A DNA stretch of 64,000 nt, from positions 7,060,501-7,124,500 of the forward strand of contig NZ_CP029043.1 in the NCBI RefSeq assembly GCF_003074055.1, in the 5' to 3' direction. This document shows, piece after piece, positions 7,075 through 15,038 of this stretch. Position 1 is the first letter of the stretch. The number at the start of each line of letters is the position of its first letter. The translations under genes were made by a program, and so were the position numbers. Source of the stretch: Streptomyces nigra. Its GTDB lineage: Bacteria > Actinomycetota > Actinomycetes > Streptomycetales > Streptomycetaceae. The notes beneath the pieces are model-generated. The model was not told the DNA's origin. It made no database searches and saw nothing but the letters and a program-made list of their open reading frames with translations.

Positions 7075-8292
7075 ATGGCGAGTCGTTCCCCCCTCAGGAT
7101 GGTGCCGGCCACCGGCCGTGTCACGGTGGTGTGTCTGGCCGGCGCACCGGACGCCGAGGGCTGCGTCCGGCTGGACCAGGAACTGCGGCACCATCTCGAC
7201 CGCGCCGCCCGTCTGGGCCACCGGCTGGTCCTCGACATGGCCGCCGCCCCGGCGGTCGACGCCACGGTCCGGCGGACCCTGCGGGACGGGACCCTGCACC
7301 TCGCGGACGCCCCGGTCCTGGTCGTGGCGACACCCGAGGCGCGCAAGGAACTGGAGCAGGAGGAGGACCTCCCCGGCCTGCGCCTGTACGGCACACTGGC
7401 CGAGGCCCTGACAACGCTTCCCCCCACACCGGTCCCCGCCCCGACGGCCCGGCCCAGGCGGCACCGACCGGCGACCGACGCGGAGAGCCTGCGCGGCGAG
7501 GTCTTCGGACTCCGCGCCAAGGCACGCACCGCCGGGCTCATCGGCATCGCGCAGGGCATGCTCATCGCCCGCTACGGCCTGCCCGACCCCGAAGCCGCGT
7601 TCGCCCTGCTGCGAGAGGGCTCCCAGCAGCGCAACGTCCCCCTGCGGGTCCTCGCGTCCGCCGTCGTCACGGCGCCTCCGCCGCAGAGCGACGACGAGTG
7701 GTTCCCGGGACGGGGGACGCACGCCCCGCCGCCCGACACCGCGTTCCTGCGGTCCTGCGCCGGAGACGTCACCGACCGGCGGCAGATCATCGGCGCCGCC
7801 CTGGCCACGGCGATCGCCGTGGCCGAGGCAGACGCGGGCGAGGTGCACCTCACCGACCCGGCCCAGGACCACGCGCTGATCCTGGAGGCCCATCAGGGCC
7901 TCGACGCCGCCTACTGGGACGAGGTCGCCCTCGTCACCGGCCCGCCGGTCCCCGTCGCCCTGGCCCAGAGCCGGCTCGCACCCGTCGCGGTGCCCGACGT
8001 CGCCGCCGACGAGACCCTCGCGGCCCACCCGGCCGGCCAGGCCCTCCTGGCGGCGGGCAGCCACGCGGTGTACAGCGTTCCGCTGATCACCCCCGAGCGG
8101 CACTGCACCGGCACCCTGACCCTGCACCGCAACGACCCCGGCACCTGGCCGGGCACAGCCCGCCGCGCCGAACTGCTCCGCCTGGCCTCAGACGTGGCGG
8201 CCTGGCGCAGCTGGTACCGCCGCACGGTGGTCCTGGACGCCTTGGAACACCTGCACCAGCACAGGCCTGGCCGTGACCGTGACGGCCGGTGA
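7075..8292 (+). CDS. STAS-like / ANTAR / GAF regulator
   Basis: A 405-residue cytoplasmic protein with three regions. Residues about 10-115 resemble a STAS-type anti-sigma-antagonist fold (GRVTVVCLAGAPDAEG, LVLDMAAAPAVDATVRRTL). Residues about 138-200 are an ANTAR RNA-binding domain (LRAKARTAGLIGIAQGMLIARYG, LLREGSQQRNVPLRVLASAVV). Residues about 225-385 fit a GAF sensor domain. ANTAR proteins act by binding paired hairpins in nascent RNA and preventing termination. ANTAR is usually C-terminal; here it is central. The ATG at 7075 follows a GAGCGAGG ribosome site. Ligand and RNA targets are unknown. Confidence 0.8.
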   Translation: MASRSPLRMVPATGRVTVVCLAGAPDAEGCVRLDQELRHHLDRAARLGHRLVLDMAAAPAVDATVRRTLRDGTLHLADAPVLVVATPEARKELEQEEDLPGLRLYGTLAEALTTLPPTPVPAPTARPRRHRPATDAESLRGEVFGLRAKARTAGLIGIAQGMLIARYGLPDPEAAFALLREGSQQRNVPLRVLASAVVTAPPPQSDDEWFPGRGTHAPPPDTAFLRSCAGDVTDRRQIIGAALATAIAVAEADAGEVHLTDPAQDHALILEAHQGLDAAYWDEVALVTGPPVPVALAQSRLAPVAVPDVAADETLAAHPAGQALLAAGSHAVYSVPLITPERHCTGTLTLHRNDPGTWPGTARRAELLRLASDVAAWRSWYRRTVVLDALEHLHQHRPGRDRDGR

Positions 8293-8338
8293 CCGGGGCT
8301 CACGGTCCCGACCAGCCGCTCTCCCGTTCCCGCTGGGC

Positions 8339-8476
8339 TTACGACGGGTCGCCGTCATCGTCCGCGCGGTCGCCCTCCGCCCGGGACGGGGTCGTCCGTG
8401 CCGCCTCCTCCGTCTGGGCCGGCGTGTCGTCCTGGTCGCGGTCGCCTTCGGCCCGGGACGGGGGCGATTCAGTCAC
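8339..8476 (-). CDS. Small acidic hypothetical protein with internal repeat, 45 aa
   Basis: A GTG at 8476 preceded by AGGAGG at a six-base spacing opens a 45-residue frame. The protein is almost entirely charged and repeats the unit PSRAEGDR, each followed by an Asp-rich stretch (DQDD and ADDDGD), about 28 residues apart. It probably is disordered. The excellent ribosome site and repeat support a real gene. It lies 62 bases downstream of the broken DUF6098 gene on the same strand and is convergent with the ANTAR regulator. No function can be assigned. Confidence 0.5.
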   Translation of the reverse strand: MTESPPSRAEGDRDQDDTPAQTEEAARTTPSRAEGDRADDDGDPS

Positions 8477-8538
8477 GGGGGTCCTCCTCGATCCGATGAG
8501 GGAGGGGCCGGGTACCCACGCCCGTCGGGGCGAGGCAT

Positions 8539-8977
8539 TCAGGTGCCGGTCGTGCCGCCCCGGTCCAGCGGTCCCCAGGAGTTCCGGTGGTGCCGGACGA
8601 CGCGGTCGGCCTCGGTGATGACCCGGTCCTCGATCCAGCCCAGTGGGCGTACGTCCCTGACCAGAGGCTCGTTGTCGGGGCCGCGGGCCGCCTCGCGGGC
8701 CGTGAGGACCCAGGGCCGGGTGCGGGAGTCCTTGATGCGGGGCAGGTGCGCGTAGTCGTACAGGCGCCGGGCCACCCAGACGCGGAGCGGGCGGCCGTCC
8801 CACCGCTCCTCGACGTCCAGCGGGTTCGCGGACAGACCGGGCAGCGCAGCCCCGTCAGCTCGTCCCGGCTCGACATCGCCGCCATGTCCGTGGCGGGGCC
8901 CAGGGACCAGCGCACGTACAGCCCCGGCGGGCGGCGACCAGATCGGCGAGCTCGCCCAGCGTCGCGAAGGGCGTCAT
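8539..8977 (-). pseudogene. DUF6098 family protein, two frameshifts
   Basis: Three consecutive frames together encode one protein: MTPFATLGELADLVAARRG (from ATG 8977), then LYVRWSLGPATDMAAMSSRDELTG, then LPGLSANPLDVEERW through RRLYDYAHLPRIKD and EDRVITEADRVVRHHRNSWGPLD. The switches fall at about 8921-8925 (in a run of Gs/Cs) and about 8846. Adding one base at each point gives exactly 147 codons, the size of the actinobacterial DUF6098 family as I recall it. Both missing bases are a C on the coding strand. The gene is either a recent pseudogene or a casualty of indel errors in the assembly. The family's function is unknown. Confidence 0.7.
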
Positions 8978-9176
8978 CCCCGAGGTGTCCGGGCCCGGTG
9001 TCGCACGTGCCGTGGGCACCAGCTTTCCAGTCCCGGCACAGTTCATCCGCGTTCGCCGCCCCGGTGTGAGGGGTTGCGCCGGTCGGCCCCCGGCCGGGCC
9101 GGCTCGACGCGCGCGCCCGCCGTCGTGGTGCCAGCGTGGAGGGCAGCACTCGGGACACGGACGGAGCGGGACGGTC

Positions 9177-10232
9177 ATGGCGCGGGCGATCTGGACAGGT
9201 GTGATCACGTTCGGGCTGGTCAGCGTGCCGGTCGGCCTCTACACCGCCACCCAGGACCACACCCTGCACTTCCACCAGCTGCAGCGCGGCACCTCCGACC
9301 GCATCCGCAACCGCCGGGTCAACGAGCGCACCGGCGAGGAGGTCTCCCCGGACGACATCGTCAAGGGCTTCGAGATCGCGGACGGCGAGTACGTCGTGAT
9401 CGAACCGCAGGAGCTGGACGCGATCGCACCGGGCCGCAGCCGGACCATCGAGATCTCCGACTTCGTCGACCTGGACGAGATCGAGCCGGTGTACTTCGCC
9501 CGCACCTACTACCTCGCGCCGCGCGGCGAGGAGCACCTCAAGGTGTACGAACTGCTGCGCGCCGCCCTGGAGAAGGCCAACCGCATCGGTGTCGCCACCT
9601 TCGTCATGCGCGGCAAGCAGTACCTCACCGCACTGCGCGCCGAGGAGAAGGCGCTGATGCTCCAGACCCTGCACTGGGCGGACGAGGTCCGCGACTCCAC
9701 CCGTGAGCTGCCGCAGCTCCCGGAGCACCGGGCCGGAAGCGGCAAGGAACTCGACATGGCGCTCCAGCTCGTCGACGCCCTGAGCGGCCCGTGGGAGCCG
9801 TCGCGCTACCACGACACCTACGAGGAGAAGGTGCGCGAGCTGGTGCAGGCCAAGGCCGAGGGGCAGGAGATCGCCCCGGCCGAGGAGCCGCCGAGCGCGA
9901 CCAACGTCGTCGACCTCATGGAGGTCCTCCAGGGCAGCATCGAACGCGCCCGCTCCGGCGGCGGCAAGACGTCCCCGGCCGGGCAGACCAAGTCCGGGGC
10001 AAAGCAGTCCAAGCCCGCGTCGGAGCGGTCCAAGTCCGCCTCCGCGCCCAAGAGTTCGGCACGCAAGAGCTCCGCCGCTCCGAAGAAGAGCGAATTGCGT
10101 GAGCTGAGCAAGGCCGAGCTGTACGAACGCGCCACCGCGCAGGAGATCCCCGGCCGGTCCCGGATGAGCCGTCAGGAGCTGATCGACGCCCTCGCCGGCG
10201 GCGGACGCCGGCGCAAGAAGGCCGCCGCCTGA
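9177..10232 (+). CDS. ku: Ku protein of non-homologous end joining
   Basis: A 351-residue bacterial Ku. It starts MARAIWTGVITFGLVSVPVGLYTAT and carries the Ku core blocks CDS-wide: RCNRRV-like RIRNRRVNERTGEEV, KGFEIADGEYVVIEPQELDAI, VYFARTYYLAP and MALQLVDALSGPWEPSRYHDTYEE. Ku forms a ring that binds broken DNA ends and recruits LigD. After residue 260 comes a Ser/Lys-rich, probably DNA-binding linker, then a SAP-like helix pair (LSKAELYERATAQEIPGRSRMSRQELIDAL) and a basic RRRKKAAA end. No ligD is present in the window. ATG 9177 was chosen because homology begins there; it is divergent from the DUF6098 gene. Confidence 0.96.
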   Translation: MARAIWTGVITFGLVSVPVGLYTATQDHTLHFHQLQRGTSDRIRNRRVNERTGEEVSPDDIVKGFEIADGEYVVIEPQELDAIAPGRSRTIEISDFVDLDEIEPVYFARTYYLAPRGEEHLKVYELLRAALEKANRIGVATFVMRGKQYLTALRAEEKALMLQTLHWADEVRDSTRELPQLPEHRAGSGKELDMALQLVDALSGPWEPSRYHDTYEEKVRELVQAKAEGQEIAPAEEPPSATNVVDLMEVLQGSIERARSGGGKTSPAGQTKSGAKQSKPASERSKSASAPKSSARKSSAAPKKSELRELSKAELYERATAQEIPGRSRMSRQELIDALAGGGRRRKKAAA

Positions 10233-10380
10233 CGGACCCCTCCCCGCACCGGCTGGGCCGGTCGGATGAAATGCGTCTGCTCCATCGGAGGTGCCGTGAG
10301 CGGCCCCGGCGCCCCGCGCCCGGAGGGTCCCCGATGATCTTCGCGTCGGCGCTGGGCCGGCCCGGAGACGAGGAGTGACC

Positions 10381-11376
10381 ATGGCGGACCGGAAGGTTTC
10401 CCGGAGCGGGCCGCAGCGGCCGCGCGGCCGCTGGGCGACGCTCTGCGCGGGAGTCGCCCTGCCGCTGGCCCTCGGGCTGACCGGCACGGCCACCGCGTCC
10501 GCCGAACCCGCACCGACGCGCCCGGTCCTCGACGTCGCCGCGGCGGTGGCGTACGGGCTCGTCCACCCGGAGGCGGCCCCCGCCGGAGCCGACGACTGGT
10601 CGTGCCGGCCCTCGCGCGAACACCCCCGCCCGGTCGTCCTGCTGCACGGCTCGGCGGCGAACGCCTACGCCAACTGGAGCATGCTCGCCCCCTACCTCAA
10701 GAGCCTGGGCTACTGCGTCTTCGCCCCCAACTACGGCGGCACGCCCGGCAATCCGTTCAAGGCCACCGGGCCGATCCCGAAGTCCGCCCGGCAGGTCGCC
10801 CGGTACGTCGACCGCGTCCTGAAGGCCACCGGCGCCAGCAAGGTCGACCTCGTCGGGCACTCGCAGGGCGGCGGCCCGACCCCGCGCTGGTATCTGCGCT
10901 TCGAGGGCGGCACCGACCCGGCACACCCGAAGCGCAACAAGGTGCGAAGGCTGATCGCCCTCGCCCCGTCCAACCACGGCGGCGACATCTCCGGCGTCGG
11001 CACGGTCACCGGCCGCCTCGGCCTGGACCCGGCCGTGTCCGCCGTCGTCGGCCAGGCGTGGTCGGACCAGATGGTGGGCTCCGCCGTGAACCGCCGGCTC
11101 GACCGCGACGGCGACACGCAGCCGGGCATCTCGTACACGGTGGTCTCCACCCGGTACGACCTGTTCGCCACGCCGTACCGCAACAACTTCCTGACGGCGG
11201 GCCCGGGCGCCACCGTCCGCAACATCCTCATCCAGGACGTGTGCCCGCAGGACATGTCCGACCATCTGTCGCTCGCCTACGACACCAACGCCGCCCAGCT
11301 CGTGCGCAACGCCCTCGACCCGGCGCACGCCCACCCCGTCCGCTGCGGCCTCACCCTGCCTCTGCTGGGCGGCTGA
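10381..11376 (+). CDS. Secreted lipase, alpha/beta hydrolase (lipase class 2-like)
   Basis: A 331-residue exported hydrolase. A signal peptide (basic start, hydrophobic LCAGVALPLALGLTGTA, cleavage after ASA near residue 40) precedes the mature enzyme. The oxyanion block PVVLLHGSAANAYANWSMLAPYL, the nucleophile elbow GHSQGG, and a late His in SDHLSLAYD fit the triacylglycerol lipase/EstA type found in Streptomyces. Four cysteines (SCRP, GYCVF, DVCPQ, RCGL) could form two disulfides. A GAGGAG-like site precedes ATG 10381; GTG 10375 is possible. It likely acts on extracellular acyl esters. Confidence 0.9.
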   Translation: MADRKVSRSGPQRPRGRWATLCAGVALPLALGLTGTATASAEPAPTRPVLDVAAAVAYGLVHPEAAPAGADDWSCRPSREHPRPVVLLHGSAANAYANWSMLAPYLKSLGYCVFAPNYGGTPGNPFKATGPIPKSARQVARYVDRVLKATGASKVDLVGHSQGGGPTPRWYLRFEGGTDPAHPKRNKVRRLIALAPSNHGGDISGVGTVTGRLGLDPAVSAVVGQAWSDQMVGSAVNRRLDRDGDTQPGISYTVVSTRYDLFATPYRNNFLTAGPGATVRNILIQDVCPQDMSDHLSLAYDTNAAQLVRNALDPAHAHPVRCGLTLPLLGG

Positions 11377-11662
11377 CCTCCGGGCGTCCGGTGCCCGGTC
11401 CGGCCGAAGTCCGCCCCCGCCCCCGTCCGTTGAGTCCGGACGCGTACGCCCGCGACGTGCGCCGTCCACCGGCACGGGCCGGGGCACCGAGCCGAGTCAC
11501 GCTAGCCGTTACCGGCGGGTCGGCCCAACTCGCCGACCCCTTGCGGCCGTTCTGACTCGAACGCTTGTACCGCACCCGGCCGGCTGCCTAGGGTCTGAGG
11601 GCGCGGACGTCCCCGGAAGGGCCCGTTCCGCCCCAACCCCCCACCACACGAAGAGATTCACC

Positions 11663-12421
11663 ATGCACCCTCGCAGAGCACGGCTGCTCGCCGTCACCAC
11701 CGCCACCCTCGGCTTCGGCGCCCTCGGCACGGCGACCGCCCACGCGGAGACACCCTCCTTCTGCCAGGGCAGATACGTCTGCCTGGAGAACGGCACCGCC
11801 TTCGGCGCCCCCGCCGACGCCTACCCGGAGACCTCCGGCGACGACCGGATCACCGCCGAGCAGATCGTCCGCGACTGCGCGGCCGAGAGCGAGCAGGACA
11901 TACCCGGCGTCGCCTGCGGCTTCTACCCGTACGGCGAGCCGCGCACCACCGGCTACGGCACCTGGAAGCCGCTCACCGCCGACTTCTCCAACTGCTACGG
12001 CGGCAACGAGCAGAACAACCTCACCTGGTCCCACAGCAACGAGTACTCCACCTCCAACAGCGTCACGGTGGGCGCCGGCGTCGAGATCGGGCTCAGCGAA
12101 CTCGTCAAGGCGTCGATCCAGACCAGCTACCAGCACACCTGGGGCCGTTCCACGGGCAGCACGCAGAGCTTCAGCGCGTTCGTGCCCAAGGGCCACAAGG
12201 CGCACCTCCAGCACCGCCACCAGCGCCAGGAGGTCACCGGGGTGCTGTGGATCGACTACGAGCACACCGGCACCGGCCCGATGGAGGGCCACGGTCACCA
12301 CTACTGGGCGATCACCGACTTCAAGGCCGCCTCACCGGTGAAGGACGAGGACGGCGTGGTCCGGGACCAGGTCGCCCTGTCCCGGCCCCAGCGCCTCCAG
12401 CAGGGCGACTGCCCCGACTGA
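11663..12421 (+). CDS. Secreted protein with aerolysin/ETX-like features
   Basis: A 252-residue exported protein. The signal peptide ends in TATAHA near residue 28. The mature N-terminal part contains Cys residues in SFCQGRYVCLENG and RDCAAES...VACGFY, probably disulfide-linked. From residue about 110 there is a Ser/Thr-rich alternating stretch (TWSHSNEYSTSNSVTVGAG), a less polar segment (VEIGLSELVKASI), then QTSYQHTWGRSTGSTQSFSAF. That polar-hydrophobic-polar pattern recalls the insertion hairpin region of aerolysin/ETX/MTX2 beta-pore-forming proteins. A beta-strand-like C-terminal half follows. The family is not assigned with certainty, and the role could be defence or only surface binding. 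Confidence 0.7.
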   Translation: MHPRRARLLAVTTATLGFGALGTATAHAETPSFCQGRYVCLENGTAFGAPADAYPETSGDDRITAEQIVRDCAAESEQDIPGVACGFYPYGEPRTTGYGTWKPLTADFSNCYGGNEQNNLTWSHSNEYSTSNSVTVGAGVEIGLSELVKASIQTSYQHTWGRSTGSTQSFSAFVPKGHKAHLQHRHQRQEVTGVLWIDYEHTGTGPMEGHGHHYWAITDFKAASPVKDEDGVVRDQVALSRPQRLQQGDCPD

Positions 12422-12479
12422 TCGACTGACGGACCGACGGACGGACGGATTGGCCCGGGGGCGCGGGCACTCGCCCACA

Positions 12480-12605
12480 TGTACTAAGCTTGCTCCCAGA
12501 GCCGGTCACCGCAACTCGCGGTCACCGACCCTGCGTTGGTGGTCCAAGGAAAGACGCCCCGCTTCCTGCGGGGAGATGCAGGTGCAAGGCCTGCCCGGCG
12601 CTCCG
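12480..12605 (+). ncRNA. Candidate structured RNA leader of the APC permease gene
   Basis: Between 12490 and 12605 several helices can be drawn. ACCGC-AACTC-GCGGT extends with outer CGGT/ACCG pairs across a C-C mismatch (about 12503-12527). CCCCGC-TTCCT-GCGGGG lies near 12556-12572. GCAGG and CCTGC close a seven-base loop near 12577-12593. GAG-CCGG at the 5' side can pair with CCGG-CG-CTC at the 3' side, closing the whole. A TACTAA near 12482 could be a -10 element. A strong hairpin (12608-12642) follows, then the permease start 128 bases on. The order of arms is tRNA-like, but no anticodon arm is clear and I cannot assign a riboswitch class. Confidence 0.4.
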
Positions 12606-12607
12606 GC

Positions 12608-12642
12608 ACGAGGCCCGTCCGCGACACGCGGACGGGCCTCGT
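12608..12642 (+). terminator. 16-bp hairpin, possible attenuator ahead of the permease
   Basis: A perfect 16-base-pair stem with the arms ACGAGGCCCGTCCGCG and CGCGGACGGGCCTCGT closes a three-base ACA loop. No long T run follows, as is common in Streptomyces terminators. It lies between the structured leader and the permease start, so it could be a regulated stop. Confidence 0.65.
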
Positions 12643-12769
12643 ACGTTTCCCGCGCGGTACGGCAGGCCGTACAGCAGCCCGATTCCCGTCGCGCACATGC
12701 GGCCGTTCGATCAGGGCAGTAGTCGTCATCAGTGAGGGTCCCGGCCACCACCACGACGAGGAGTACGCC

Positions 12770-14203
12770 ATGACATCCACGGGACAGAAGGACCAACCCG
12801 CCACCGCCCCGGACGGGGAGCCCGGACTCAAGCGGGTGATGGGTCCGGGTCTGCTGCTGCTCTTCATCGTCGGGGACATCCTCGGCACCGGCATCTACGC
12901 CCTGACCGGCCAGGTCGCGGGCGAGGTCGGGGGAGCGGCCTGGCTGCCGTTCGTCATCGCGTTCACCGTGGCCCTGATCACCGCCTGCTCCTATCTGGAA
13001 CTCGTCACCAAGTACCCCGAGGCCGCCGGTGCCGCGCTGTACGTGCACAAGGCGTTCCGCAAGCACTTCCTGACGTTCCTGGTGTGCTTCGCCGTGATGT
13101 GCTCCGGCATCACCTCGGCGTCGGCGGCCTCCAGAGCCTTCGCCGCCAACCTGGTCACCGGGTTCGGACTGGACGGCGGCGACGGACTCGTCCTCGCGAT
13201 CGCCCTCGGCTTCATGACGCTGGTGCTGCTCGTGAACCTGCGGGGCGTCAGCGAGAGCCTCAAGGTCAATGTGTTCCTGACCGCCGTGGAGCTGTCGGGT
13301 CTGCTGCTCGTCGTCCTGATCAGCGGCTGGTTCATCGCCGGGGGGAACGCCGACTTCTCCCGGGTCGTCGCCTTCGAGAGCGCCTCCGACAAGAACGTCT
13401 TCCTCGCCGTCAGCACCGCCACCTCGCTCGCCTTCTTCGCCATGGTCGGCTTCGAGGACTCGGTCAACATGGCCGAGGAGACCAGGGAACCGTCGCGGAT
13501 CTTCCCCCGCATGATGTTCACCGGGCTCGGCATCACCGGCCTGATCTACGTCCTGGTGTCGGTGTGCGCGGTCGCGGTCGTGCCCGTCGGCCGGCTCGCC
13601 GAGAGCGAGACACCGCTGGCCACCGTGGTGCGGACGGCGGCGCCCGACTTCCCGATCTCCGACCTGCTGCCGTTCATCTCCATGTTCGCCGTGGCCAACT
13701 CGGCGCTGATCAACATGATGATGGCCAGCCGGCTGCTCTACGGGATGAGCCGCAAGGGCGTCCTGCCGCCGTTCCTGGCCAAGGTGCACCCCGTACGGCG
13801 CACCCCGCAGGCGGCGATCGTGTTCACCACCGTCATCGCCTTCGGCCTCATCACGTTCGTCTCGCTGAACCCGGACAGCCCGGTCGTCGCCCTCCTCGGC
13901 GGCACGACGTCGCTGCTGCTGCTCACCGTCTTCGCCGGGGTGCACGTGGCGGTCCTGGTGCTGCGCAAGGACACCGTGGACACCCCGCACTTCCGGGCCG
14001 GCCGTGTCCTGCCCGTCGTGGGCGCGGTCGCCTGCCTCTATCTGGTGCTGCCGTGGTCGTCCGGACGCCCCGGCGACGAGTACCGCATCGCGGGTGTGCT
14101 GCTGCTGGTCGGCGTCGCGCTGTGGGCGGTCGCGTGGTTCACCCGCGACCGCACCGGCACCCGCGCCGCCTCCGACGACGGGGAGCGCGAGGCACAGCCC
14201 TGA
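12770..14203 (+). CDS. APC superfamily amino acid permease
   Basis: A 477-residue membrane transporter with about 12 hydrophobic segments. The conserved first-helix motif of APC carriers is GPGLLLLFIVGDILGTGIYALTGQVAGEVGG; helix 1 unwinds at GDILGTGIY to bind substrate. Other family blocks are CSYLELVTKYPEAAGAALYV, ATSLAFFAMVGFEDSVNMAEET and the R-MSRKGVLPPFLAKVHP loop. It probably imports an amino acid or a related amine with protons; the specificity is not readable. ATG 12770 has GACGAGGAG upstream. The 348-base leader contains a candidate structured RNA and hairpin, suggesting control after transcription starts. Confidence 0.92.
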   Translation: MTSTGQKDQPATAPDGEPGLKRVMGPGLLLLFIVGDILGTGIYALTGQVAGEVGGAAWLPFVIAFTVALITACSYLELVTKYPEAAGAALYVHKAFRKHFLTFLVCFAVMCSGITSASAASRAFAANLVTGFGLDGGDGLVLAIALGFMTLVLLVNLRGVSESLKVNVFLTAVELSGLLLVVLISGWFIAGGNADFSRVVAFESASDKNVFLAVSTATSLAFFAMVGFEDSVNMAEETREPSRIFPRMMFTGLGITGLIYVLVSVCAVAVVPVGRLAESETPLATVVRTAAPDFPISDLLPFISMFAVANSALINMMMASRLLYGMSRKGVLPPFLAKVHPVRRTPQAAIVFTTVIAFGLITFVSLNPDSPVVALLGGTTSLLLLTVFAGVHVAVLVLRKDTVDTPHFRAGRVLPVVGAVACLYLVLPWSSGRPGDEYRIAGVLLLVGVALWAVAWFTRDRTGTRAASDDGEREAQP

Positions 14204-14209
14204 CGTGCC

Positions 14210-14243
14210 GTGAGCCGGGCGGCACACGGCACGCCCGGCTCAC
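14210..14243. terminator. Bidirectional terminator between permease and DUF4328 genes
   Basis: A perfect 12-base-pair stem (GTGAGCCGGGCG with CGCCCGGCTCAC) around a 10-base loop fills the 40-base gap between the convergent genes and ends next to the DUF4328 stop codon. Confidence 0.8.
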
Positions 14244-14927
14244 CTACTTCGCGAACGGCCCCTCGAGGGCCTTGAAGCGCTGCATCGCCGTCAGCCGGAT
14301 CGCGAGATACCCGGCGGCCACGGCGGTACCGGTGTGCAGGAGGTCGGCAACCGCGTACTGCGCCATGGCCTCGCGCACCTCTTGGAGACTCTCGGCGTCG
14401 GAGTAGTACGACGCGGCGAACCGGCCGAGCAGCGTCGCGCCGACGAACAGCCCCCACCACAGGTTCACCGGCCACAGCGACGTCCCGCGCGGCCGCCCCT
14501 CGTGGGGCAGCGGCGCCGCAGCGCCCCACATGTCGACGGCGACGCGGTACGGCATCCAGAGGTTCACCAGCGGTATCAGCCAGCCCCCGATGGCCCAGCC
14601 GCGGCCGTTGCGGAACCCGTCGGGTGCCAGCACGCCCAGGTCCCGTCGCATCAGGTAGAACCAGACGACGAAGACGATCGCGCCGGGCAGGGACACCATC
14701 CCCTGGACGTCACCCGCCCGTTCGAACAGCGCGAAGCCGTCGTCCAGCGCCCGCTCGGGCGAGCTCCCGGCCAGCGAGCGCAACCGCAGACCAGCGAACA
14801 CCGCGAACAGGTCGCTCAGCGCCATGCCCGCCAGCAGCACGCAGACGACGACCAGGAGCACCCGGGACGACGGCCGGGCGGCGCCGGGCAACTGCGGACG
14901 CGGTTGCAGGTCAGAGGAGAAGGACAT
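14244..14927 (-). CDS. DUF4328 membrane protein
   Basis: A 227-residue integral membrane protein with the DUF4328 family hallmarks. The second block, FRNGRGWAIGGWLIPLVNLWMPYRVAVDMW, is the most characteristic, and is followed by SLWPVNLWWGLFVGA. About five hydrophobic segments can be drawn: 22-42, 82-98, 115-130, 152-170 and 200-215. A short Pro-rich N terminus faces the cytoplasm. The function of this common actinobacterial family is unknown. It is in the same orientation as the BrkB-type gene, 111 bases downstream of it, and convergent with the permease. Confidence 0.88.
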   Translation of the reverse strand: MSFSSDLQPRPQLPGAARPSSRVLLVVVCVLLAGMALSDLFAVFAGLRLRSLAGSSPERALDDGFALFERAGDVQGMVSLPGAIVFVVWFYLMRRDLGVLAPDGFRNGRGWAIGGWLIPLVNLWMPYRVAVDMWGAAAPLPHEGRPRGTSLWPVNLWWGLFVGATLLGRFAASYYSDAESLQEVREAMAQYAVADLLHTGTAVAAGYLAIRLTAMQRFKALEGPFAK

Positions 14928-15038
14928 GACGACGACCCCCCACGGGCGACGAGTGGAAAAGCCCGCGGAAGATCGCGTGCGGACGAACCATAGGCCAGCA
15001 CGACCGCCCCGTCCACGCCGTATGCGCAGCCCCGTGGC

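Noticed and set aside
9177..10232. Complete non-homologous end-joining locus
   Set aside because: Only Ku is present; no LigD-like ligase, primase or nuclease gene lies within the window.
12480..12605. tRNA gene
   Set aside because: A T-arm-like GCAGG/CCTGC hairpin and acceptor-like ends occur, but there is no normal anticodon arm and the T-loop TGCAAGG is not canonical.
12500..12605. IS200/IS605 right end or omega-RNA
   Set aside because: The hairpin resembles such ends, but no TnpA or TnpB coding remnant is adjacent, so it was only kept as an alternative.
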